Assembly (NCBI GenBank): GCA_005881295.1
Contig: VBHS01000123.1
Coordinates: 1 to 9,116 of the forward strand
Direction: 5' to 3'
From: Chloroflexota bacterium
GTDB taxonomy: Bacteria; Chloroflexota; Ktedonobacteria; Ktedonobacterales; Ktedonobacteraceae
Length of the DNA: 9,116 nucleotides
Of this stretch, positions 1 through 5,300 are shown in pieces. How positions within the stretch are numbered: the first letter of the stretch is position 1; each line of letters opens with the position of its first letter. The notes under the pieces were generated by a model. That model did no database searches and was not told where the DNA came from. It saw only the letters and a program-made list of their open reading frames with translations. The position numbers were made by a program, and so were the translations under genes.

Positions 1-1
1 G

Positions 2-157
2 TCCACAACTCATAGTCTCCCCAGTTTCAAGTTCCTGGATTTTGTTACGACCGAGATCGGCTGGGCTATCGGTGCTACAAGTAGCAAGACGCCTGTTCTG
101 CTCAAGACGGTAGATGGTGGGCATACGTGGACGACCATCAGATATACGATCTCGTGA
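2..157 (+). CDS. C-terminal end of a BNR/Ycf48-like beta-propeller protein (5' truncated)
   Basis: Reading from position 2, 51 codons are open up to a TGA at 155-157; the 5' part lies outside the window. The peptide contains FLDFVTTEIGWAIG followed by LLKTVDGGHTWTTI. The spacing of a GWAIG strand before a T-x-DGG-x-TW motif is typical of BNR (Asp-box) repeats and of Ycf48/sortilin-like beta-propellers, where the Asp-box sits in a beta-hairpin turn and each blade carries one. This would be the last blade. Such proteins are often secreted or periplasmic, and in soil bacteria many have no assigned role, so no function is claimed. No terminator with a T-tract follows directly; a long perfect hairpin begins 40 bp after the stop. 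Seen: the open frame and the motif. Inferred: the family. Confidence 0.7.
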   Translation, partial: STTHSLPSFKFLDFVTTEIGWAIGATSSKTPVLLKTVDGGHTWTTIRYTIS

Positions 158-197
158 ATGTGGGAGCTGACGTAAAAGACAAGGGGGATAATTACTG

Positions 198-256
198 TTT
201 TTGTGCAGTGATAGCGTTGGCACCTTGCAGCTGCCAACGCTATCACTGCACAAAAA
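198..256. repeat. Perfect 25-bp inverted repeat between convergent genes
   Basis: Arms at 198-222 and 232-256 are exact reverse complements (25 of 25), separated by a 9-nt loop (223-231). Each strand starts with TTTTTGTGCAGTG and ends with CACTGCACAAAAA. The T run is on the 5' arm and the A run on the 3' arm, the reverse of a bidirectional intrinsic terminator, and no T-tract follows on either strand. It lies 40 bp after the stop of the plus-strand gene and 13 bp after the stop of the minus-strand gene. It would fold very stably in either transcript, so it may still mark or protect 3' ends, or it may be a dispersed palindromic element. The repeat is directly seen; its role is open. Confidence 0.9.
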
Positions 257-269
257 GCGGCATAGTCAT

Positions 270-2036
270 TCACAATCCAGCGTTCGCCAGCTCTTCCTTC
301 AATGCACGCAGGTTGCGGTTCTGCTCACGCAATGCTGTAATATAACTCGTCCATGCCTCACTCTCGCCAAGCTTCTCGTACAAGGCGCGCATCTTTGCGA
401 GGTACTTGCAGGCTGCCTGGTAGTTCTTGCGGTCTCGCAGCGCGATCAGTCGTTCTGCATATTGTCGATACAGCTCGATTGCCTCACGCGGTCGCGTCTC
501 TTCGGCGGCCCTGGCGACCTCAAGGGCGATATTGCTGTACCAGTAATAACCATAGCCATCAGTGTAGGTGTAGCCGTAGATATCCTTCTTCGCGATCCCT
601 TTCAACAGTTGCAAGGCTTTGTCGATTTCGCCTTCATCCAGGGCGACCTGGATTAAGAGCGTGGTATTGCTGGTTTGCTCCAGGAAAGCGAGCAACTCCG
701 ATCGAAGGGGCTCCCAGCGACCAAGCTGCCCGGCGAGATCGCGTAGCTCCTGGTAGCGCCTGAGATAGGGCTGCGTGCGGAATAGAGTTTCGGCTATCTC
801 CAATTCGGCAACGTGGTTGCCCCTGTCCCGATAGTATTTCTGGAGCCATTCCAGGAGGTGGAGGGCCGGTTTCTCTTTGATGCGTGCTCTCACCATGCGC
901 TCGGCCACGGCATCCTGTCCAGGCTGGATGAAGAGGTTGACCAGTCCAAGGAATGCAAGATCGTCAACACGTTGCGTTTCTCTGGCAGCTTCGTCAATGC
1001 GCCCAAGCGTCAATAGCCGATCAACCAGGTCAGAGGTACGACCGGTCTCGCGGCAGATGCGCAAGTAGGCTTCATCGTCGAGGGTATCTTTCTCCAGGTC
1101 CAGCAAGAACTTGCCATAGGCCTGGCGCCGCGAGGCTGGGATCTCTTCCTCTTCGTCGGTTAGTACATCGCGAATCCACTCAGCTATGGTGCGCCGTTCC
1201 AGCGGTGTTGTATATCTCACAAGCTTGTCCGATGCGCTGGAATAGAAGTCGAGACCGAGGCTGCTGTAGGTATGCAAGTCGTGCTGGTAGATCTCAAAAA
1301 GCACCTCGATGATCTTCTCACGCGCTACCCGATCAGCCCGTTTGTCAGCCAAACAATTGCCCAGCGCCTCAATACACTCTCCAACAAGCTTGTCTAATCC
1401 CTCCTCTTCTGGATAGTATCCCTCTTCTTCGTAGTAGTCGTCGTACCTTTCTTCCTCATCATCGTAGAGGTGGGATTGCTCGAATATCTCTGTCACCAGG
1501 GTTTCATAGATCGTTGCCGCGCCAAGAAAGTCTCCTTGCTGCGCAAGGCTATCGGCGGTCTTTTTCACTGCGAGCAGTTCCTGGGTGATGCGCGGCGTAT
1601 CGCGTTGAAAAGCCTCGGCGACCTGGCGACGATAGGTCGCCGGGTTCACGGAGAGGATCTTCTGAGCAGGGCGGATGAGGTAGCCATCGGGATGGCGCAC
1701 CCAGAACTGCCGCATGTGCCAGGGGTAATCGGCCAGTTCACGCGCGATGTCAGCCCGAGCCTGTTGAGCCTGGTGATAGACAGTATCTATGTTCTCTACC
1801 AGGAGGACAATCTCAACGCCGCTGCCGCGCTGTCCAGGCGGCAGAAGGCGCTCGCGCTCAGGCGCCCAGTATGGTGCGCTTTCTGTCGCCAGTTGAATAG
1901 AGGTCTCCCCGCGAGACAATTCAACATATTCATCTGCATCGCGAGCGACGACACGAAAGCCCAGCACATGCTCAAACCATGTGATGGATTGCTCTAAGTC
2001 GCTCACACAAATCTCAACCCAGCTTGTTTTAGTCAT
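270..2036 (-). CDS. VOC/glyoxalase-like domain fused to a long helical-repeat (TPR/SWIM-protein-like) region
   Basis: This protein has 588 residues. Residues 1-127 look like one VOC (glyoxalase/bleomycin-resistance) module: VEICVSDLEQSITWFEHVLGF at the start, a second beta-alpha unit near GVEIVLLVENIDTVYHQA (73-90), and the closing HPDGYLIRP (115-123). The usual metal-ligand pattern (H/E/H/E) is not evident: the first strand has E8 and the closing strand has R122 where a Glu is common. A metal-dependent lyase activity is therefore doubtful, and a ligand-binding or dimerising role is possible. Residues about 135-588 are helical and repeat-like; the end (536-588, AACKYLAKMRALYEKLG onward) resembles, from memory, the C-terminal region of SWIM zinc-finger proteins, but no SWIM motif is present. 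Residues 191-213 are very acidic and tyrosine-rich. The ATG at 2034-2036 has AAGGTGG at 2044-2050, spaced 7 nt. The valS stop is 16 bp upstream, so the two genes are probably co-transcribed. Function unknown. Confidence 0.85.
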   Translation of the reverse strand: MTKTSWVEICVSDLEQSITWFEHVLGFRVVARDADEYVELSRGETSIQLATESAPYWAPERERLLPPGQRGSGVEIVLLVENIDTVYHQAQQARADIARELADYPWHMRQFWVRHPDGYLIRPAQKILSVNPATYRRQVAEAFQRDTPRITQELLAVKKTADSLAQQGDFLGAATIYETLVTEIFEQSHLYDDEEERYDDYYEEEGYYPEEEGLDKLVGECIEALGNCLADKRADRVAREKIIEVLFEIYQHDLHTYSSLGLDFYSSASDKLVRYTTPLERRTIAEWIRDVLTDEEEEIPASRRQAYGKFLLDLEKDTLDDEAYLRICRETGRTSDLVDRLLTLGRIDEAARETQRVDDLAFLGLVNLFIQPGQDAVAERMVRARIKEKPALHLLEWLQKYYRDRGNHVAELEIAETLFRTQPYLRRYQELRDLAGQLGRWEPLRSELLAFLEQTSNTTLLIQVALDEGEIDKALQLLKGIAKKDIYGYTYTDGYGYYWYSNIALEVARAAEETRPREAIELYRQYAERLIALRDRKNYQAACKYLAKMRALYEKLGESEAWTSYITALREQNRNLRALKEELANAGL

Positions 2037-2052
2037 ATATCAGCCACCTTAT

Positions 2053-4806
2053 TTATCCTGCCAGCTCAGCCCTTCTTGTTATGAGCTTTGTAACACGATC
2101 CTCCTGGGCGGCCAGTTTCTCCCGCTCTTTCTCGACGACCTCTGGTTTGGCTTTGGTGACGAAGGCTTCGTTAGAGAGTTTGCTTTGGAGGCGGGTTATC
2201 TCTTGCCGCGCCTGGGCTATCTCTTTGTCGAGGCGCTCCAGCTCTTTGCCGATGTCGAGCATGCCTGCCAGAGGGAGGTAAATTTCCACGGAATCGGCCA
2301 GCTGGCTCATAGACTGCGCCGGTTTCTGGGCAAGCTGTTCATGAAGCTGGGGCTTCTCTGTGCGCGCCAGGAACTCGATCAGGGGAGCCTGCGTCTCGAG
2401 CATAGAGGTTTGATCGCCAGCAGCCATAATCACCGGCACGCGGCGGCCCGGTTCGACGTTGACCTGGTTACGAGCATCGCGGATACGCGTGATGATCTCC
2501 TGCACAAGACTAAACTGCCGTTCCGCCTCCTCATCGATTGCCTGGAGATTCGCTATGGGCCAGGGCGCGATAATCAGAGCGGAGGCGGGCCATTGCCCCT
2601 GATCCGGTTCGCTGCTACGATAGAGATACTGCCAGACCTCTTCAGTAACAAAGGGCATGAAGGGATGCAGGAGGCGCAGGCTCTGGTCGAGCACGGCCCG
2701 CAAGATACCAGCCGTTGCGCGACGCGCCTCATCATCGCCCTGCATCTGCACCTTGGCGATCTCGACATACCAGTCACAATAAGCTGACCAGAAGAACTCG
2801 TTGACCTGGCGACCAGCTTCACCAAGCTGGAAATCTTCGATCAGGAGGGTGACGTTGTTCGTCAAACGCGCCAGGCGACTGAGAATCCAGCGGTCTGCGA
2901 GGGTAGACGGCTGCACCTGATAGACAGAAGGGACACCACCAGGAATATCGGCAGTAGACATGAGCACTAAGCGCGAAGCATTCCAGATCTTGTTGGCGAA
3001 GTTACGGTTGCCGACGATGCGGTCTTCCACCAGTTTCATGTCGTTGCCGGGAGTACTGCTGGTTGCCAGCGTGAAGCGCAGGGCATCGGTGCCGTACTTA
3101 TCCATGACCTCGAGCGGGTCTACGACGTTGTTCTTGGACTTGCTCATCTTCTCACCTCTGGCGTCGCGCACCAATCCATGCAGGTAGATGGTGTGGAAAG
3201 GAACCGCGCCAAGGAAGTGAATGCCTGCCATGACCATACGCGCAACCCAGAAGAAGATGATGTCGTAGCCCGTCTCCATAACGGAGGTGGGATAGTAGTG
3301 CAGCAGGTCGGCAGTGACTTCAGGCCAACCAAGGGTGCTGAACGGCCAGAGCCATGAACTGAACCAGGTATCGAGCACATCCTCGTCTTGATGAATAGCG
3401 GTACTGTCACAATGGGGACAGGCAGAGATATCCTCGCGGCTGACGGTCATCTGGCCGCAGTTGTCGCAGTACCAGACGGGGATACGATGCCCCCACCAGA
3501 GTTGACGCGAGATACACCAGTCGTGGATGTTCTCGAGCCAGTCCAGGTAGACTTTGTTGAAGCGTCCCGGCACGATCTTCAGCAGATCGTACTTGACGGC
3601 TCCGATAGCGGGAGTGGCGAGTGGCATCATCTTGACGAACCACTGCTTGGAAATGAGCGGCTCAACCACGGTGTCACAGCGCTGGCAGTGTCCCAGAGGC
3701 ACAGTGTAATCCTCCTCCTTGAGGATCAGGCCGAGCCGCGCCAGGTCAGCCACCAGGTTTTTGCGGGCTTCATAGCGATCCTGGCCAGCATAGGGACCCG
3801 CTTCGGGGGTCATCTTCGCATCAAAGCCAATGACCTGGACGCGAGGCAGGTCGTGGCGCAGGCCGATTTCAAAATCGACCGGATCATGGGCCGGTGTGAC
3901 TTTCACCGCGCCTGTGCCAAAGGTAGCATCAACGGCCTCGTCCGCTATGATGGGAAGCTCACGTCCAATGACGGGGAGGATCGCCATGCGCCCTATCATA
4001 TCCTGGTAACGGGGGTCTTTAGGATTGACGGCCACAGCGGTATCACCCAGGATGGTCTCCGGGCGAGTGGTAGCAACGTTGATGTATTCGGTTGGCTCGC
4101 CCTCGGCCAGCGGCTTCAATGGGTAGCACACATAGGTCAAGGTTCCTGGAGTATCGACGTGATTGACCTCCAGGTCAGAAAGGGCGCTCATGCAACGAGG
4201 ACACCAGTTGATGATGCGTTCACCGCGGTAAATGAGTCCCTCTTCGTAAAGGCGCACGAAGACCTCACGGACGGCCTTTGATAGCCCCTCATCAAGGGTG
4301 AAGCGTTCTCGTGACCAATCGCAGGAGGCTCCCAGGCGGCGATGCTGATCCTGAATGCGGCTCTTATACTGGTTCACCCACTGCCAGACACGCTCCAGGA
4401 AGGCTTCGCGGCCGATTTGATGGCGATCTATGCCCTCCTGATTCAGCAGCCGCTCGACGACGTTCTGCGTGGCGATACCGGCGTGATCCTCTCCCGGCAC
4501 CCACAGGGTGTCATCGCCCTTCATGCGATGGTAGCGAATGAGGATATCTTCAATGGTGGCGGTGATGGCGTGACCAAGGTGAAGCGCTCCCGTGACATTT
4601 GGTGGCGGCATACTGATAACAAAAGGTGCACCGGTCGCACCGGGTTGTGGCTTGAAGTAGCCCCCTTCTTCCCAGAAGCGATACCATTTGCCTTCAACGG
4701 CCTGCGGCTCGTAGGCTTTTGGCAGAGATAGAGATGCTTGCCTGGGCGAGTTGGGCGCAATGAATTGGGCACTGCGTGCGGCCCCTATATTGTTGTCTTC
4801 GATCAT
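2053..4806 (-). CDS. valS: Valine--tRNA ligase
   Basis: This class Ia synthetase charges tRNA-Val with valine in the cytosol using ATP. From the ATG at 4804-4806 it has 917 residues, normal for bacterial ValS. Visible parts: the HIGH motif as HLGH (76-79) within PPPNVTGALHLGHA; Cys pairs CPRC (202-205), CQRC (374-377) and CDNC/CPHC (447-450, 463-466), possible zinc sites; the CP1 editing domain at about 225-370 with TTRPET (246-251) and a GTGAVKVTPAHD stretch (297-308), which removes misacylated Thr; the ValS signature ISRQLWWGHRIPVWYC (432-447); KMSKS (553-557); the anticodon-binding helical domain (about 635-790, with NRNFANKIWNASR just before it at 600-612); and a C-terminal coiled-coil arm (about 850-917). 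The frame stays open upstream to 5022, but that stretch is the T-box leader. The ATG at 4806 has GGAGGA 7 nt upstream and lies after the terminator, so it is the real start. Expression should rise when uncharged tRNA-Val accumulates. Confidence 0.97.
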   Translation of the reverse strand: MIEDNNIGAARSAQFIAPNSPRQASLSLPKAYEPQAVEGKWYRFWEEGGYFKPQPGATGAPFVISMPPPNVTGALHLGHAITATIEDILIRYHRMKGDDTLWVPGEDHAGIATQNVVERLLNQEGIDRHQIGREAFLERVWQWVNQYKSRIQDQHRRLGASCDWSRERFTLDEGLSKAVREVFVRLYEEGLIYRGERIINWCPRCMSALSDLEVNHVDTPGTLTYVCYPLKPLAEGEPTEYINVATTRPETILGDTAVAVNPKDPRYQDMIGRMAILPVIGRELPIIADEAVDATFGTGAVKVTPAHDPVDFEIGLRHDLPRVQVIGFDAKMTPEAGPYAGQDRYEARKNLVADLARLGLILKEEDYTVPLGHCQRCDTVVEPLISKQWFVKMMPLATPAIGAVKYDLLKIVPGRFNKVYLDWLENIHDWCISRQLWWGHRIPVWYCDNCGQMTVSREDISACPHCDSTAIHQDEDVLDTWFSSWLWPFSTLGWPEVTADLLHYYPTSVMETGYDIIFFWVARMVMAGIHFLGAVPFHTIYLHGLVRDARGEKMSKSKNNVVDPLEVMDKYGTDALRFTLATSSTPGNDMKLVEDRIVGNRNFANKIWNASRLVLMSTADIPGGVPSVYQVQPSTLADRWILSRLARLTNNVTLLIEDFQLGEAGRQVNEFFWSAYCDWYVEIAKVQMQGDDEARRATAGILRAVLDQSLRLLHPFMPFVTEEVWQYLYRSSEPDQGQWPASALIIAPWPIANLQAIDEEAERQFSLVQEIITRIRDARNQVNVEPGRRVPVIMAAGDQTSMLETQAPLIEFLARTEKPQLHEQLAQKPAQSMSQLADSVEIYLPLAGMLDIGKELERLDKEIAQARQEITRLQSKLSNEAFVTKAKPEVVEKEREKLAAQEDRVTKLITRRAELAG

Positions 4807-4813
4807 GTTGTAG

Positions 4814-4820
4814 TCCTCCG
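4814..4820 (-). promoter_or_regulatory. Shine-Dalgarno of valS (decides the start)
   Basis: On the minus strand CGGAGGA lies at 4820-4814, with 7 nt before the ATG at 4806. It is downstream of the T-box terminator hairpin, so only read-through transcripts carry it. This supports the short 917-residue ValS over the longer open frame starting at 5022. Confidence 0.85.
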
Positions 4821-4840
4821 GTACGATACGGTATTCCGGT

Positions 4841-4878
4841 AATATAATAACCCTTCCCCGCCAAGGACGAGAAAGGGT
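4841..4878 (-). terminator. T-box intrinsic terminator before valS
   Basis: On the minus strand ACCCUUUCUCG (4878-4868) pairs with CGGGGAAGGGU (4860-4850), an 11-bp stem with two G-U pairs and a 7-nt loop (4867-4861), followed by the U-rich tail UAUUAUAUU (4849-4841). The 5' arm includes CUCG (4871-4868), which is also needed by the antiterminator, so the two folds exclude each other. The tail is interrupted by A residues, so termination may be incomplete. Confidence 0.85.
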
Positions 4879-5121
4879 GTTAGCTCGTGGTGCCACCTTG
4901 TTTCGATCAATCAAATCGTTGATCCTCACTGTGTGCGCTAACGGGCACTGCCGTGGAAATTGCACATTCACATCGATGGATGTGTCGTGATTAGTTCCAG
5001 ACTCCCAGGCGACCTTGGGCACTGCCGCTCCGGGGAAGATTTGCAGCCTTTTGATCTTCCTTCTCTTGCGGAGTATGGAGTGCTTACTCTTCCTGCTCTT
5101 CGTCTTTGATGCGGTTTTGTT
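4850..5121 (-). promoter_or_regulatory. Valine T-box riboswitch leader of valS
   Basis: The leader runs from about 5121 (expected transcript start) to the terminator. Stem I can be drawn by hand: basal AGAC/GUCU (5105-5102 with 5002-4999); CAGG/CCUG (5095-5092 with 5009-5006); a specifier loop with AGUA (5088-5085) on the 5' side and AAGGUCG (5016-5010) on the 3' side; GCACU/AGUGC (5083-5079 with 5023-5019); CUCCG/CGGAG (5073-5069 with 5032-5028); an asymmetric internal loop with AAGAGAA (5067-5061); and GGAAGAU/AUCUUCC (5060-5054 with 5040-5034) closing a 13-nt loop. The triplet GUC (5013-5011), a valine codon followed by a purine, sits in the specifier loop and agrees with the gene. A hairpin GAUCAA/UUGAUC (4924-4919 with 4910-4905) fits stem III. 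The antiterminator and terminator follow. In this family uncharged tRNA stabilises the antiterminator and allows read-through. The fold was made by eye. Confidence 0.9.
4862..4900 (-). promoter_or_regulatory. T-box antiterminator with the UGGN bulge
   Basis: Helix A1 is CAAGG (4900-4896) with CCUUG (4866-4862); helix A2 is ACGAG (4888-4884) with CUCGU (4871-4867). Between A1 and A2 on the 5' side lies the 7-nt bulge UGGCACC (4895-4889), the T-box hallmark that binds the free NCCA end of uncharged tRNA. The match to the general pattern (AGGGUGGNACCGCG) is good. The variable N position is C (4892). All pairs listed are visible in the sequence. Confidence 0.9.
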
Positions 5122-5127
5122 AGCTAT

Positions 5128-5156
5128 AGTCTAACGGGTATGAGTGAGGATGTCAA
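5128..5156 (-). promoter_or_regulatory. Sigma70-type promoter of the T-box/valS unit
   Basis: On the minus strand a perfect TTGACA (5156-5151) is followed, after 17 bp, by TAGACT (5133-5128; 4 of 6 to TATAAT). A start near 5121 would place stem I of the T-box shortly after the 5' end, as expected. It probably drives valS and the VOC-fusion gene together. Confidence 0.8.
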
Positions 5157-5188
5157 GTTTTTGGGCATGGCACTTGAGCATTTAGCTC

Positions 5189-5216
5189 TTGCATTCTCAA
5201 TTTCTCGTGCTATACT
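5189..5216 (+). promoter_or_regulatory. Probable extended -10 promoter of the kinase gene
   Basis: TATACT at 5211-5216 (5 of 6) is preceded by TGC at 5208-5210, an extended -10. A weak -35, TTGCAT, lies at 5189-5194 with a 16-bp spacer. A start near 5223 would give a leader of about 78 nt before the ATG at 5301. It is divergent from the valS promoter, with about 33 bp between the two -35 elements. Confidence 0.55.
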
Positions 5217-5273
5217 GCTTAGCAGTGTTACTGTTGTTGAGTTGCTACTACCACGAATTGTGAAATCCTGTTC

Positions 5274-5298
5274 CTTAACTCTTGAGAATTGAGGTAAG
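5274..5298 (+). promoter_or_regulatory. Hairpin covering the kinase ribosome binding site
   Basis: CTTAACTC (5274-5281) can pair with GAGGTAAG (5291-5298) at 7 of 8 positions around a 9-nt loop. The 3' arm contains the Shine-Dalgarno GAGG (5291-5294), 6 nt before the ATG. Such a fold could lower translation initiation. The pairing is seen; the regulatory role is only a possibility. Confidence 0.35.
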
Positions 5299-5300
5299 AG

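Noticed and set aside
198..256. Classical bidirectional intrinsic terminator
   Set aside because: T-run and A-run are on the opposite sides from those required and no T-tract follows on either strand; kept as a repeat instead.
127..656. Small open frames on both strands at the left edge
   Set aside because: They run through the palindrome or antisense to the VOC-fusion gene; the shared peptide in opposite strands is simply the inverted repeat translated twice.
1981..2787. Plus-strand open frame (268 codons) across the valS 3' end and the next gene start
   Set aside because: It overlaps two well-supported minus-strand genes and their junction, and the translation shows no family features.
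3388..4281. Long plus-strand open frame (297 codons) opposite valS
   Set aside because: It is antisense to highly conserved ValS sequence, has no recognisable domain, and is a typical by-product of codon bias on the coding strand.
4817..4841. Two copies of TCCGGTA (4817-4823 and 4835-4841) near the valS start as an operator
   Set aside because: The repeat is only 7 bp, one copy overlaps the Shine-Dalgarno, and it lies after the terminator; chance is a sufficient explanation.
4807..5022. N-terminal extension of ValS by 72 residues (open frame from an ATG at 5022)
   Set aside because: This stretch is the T-box leader, including antiterminator and terminator. The residues do not look like ValS, and a good Shine-Dalgarno and ATG lie after the terminator.
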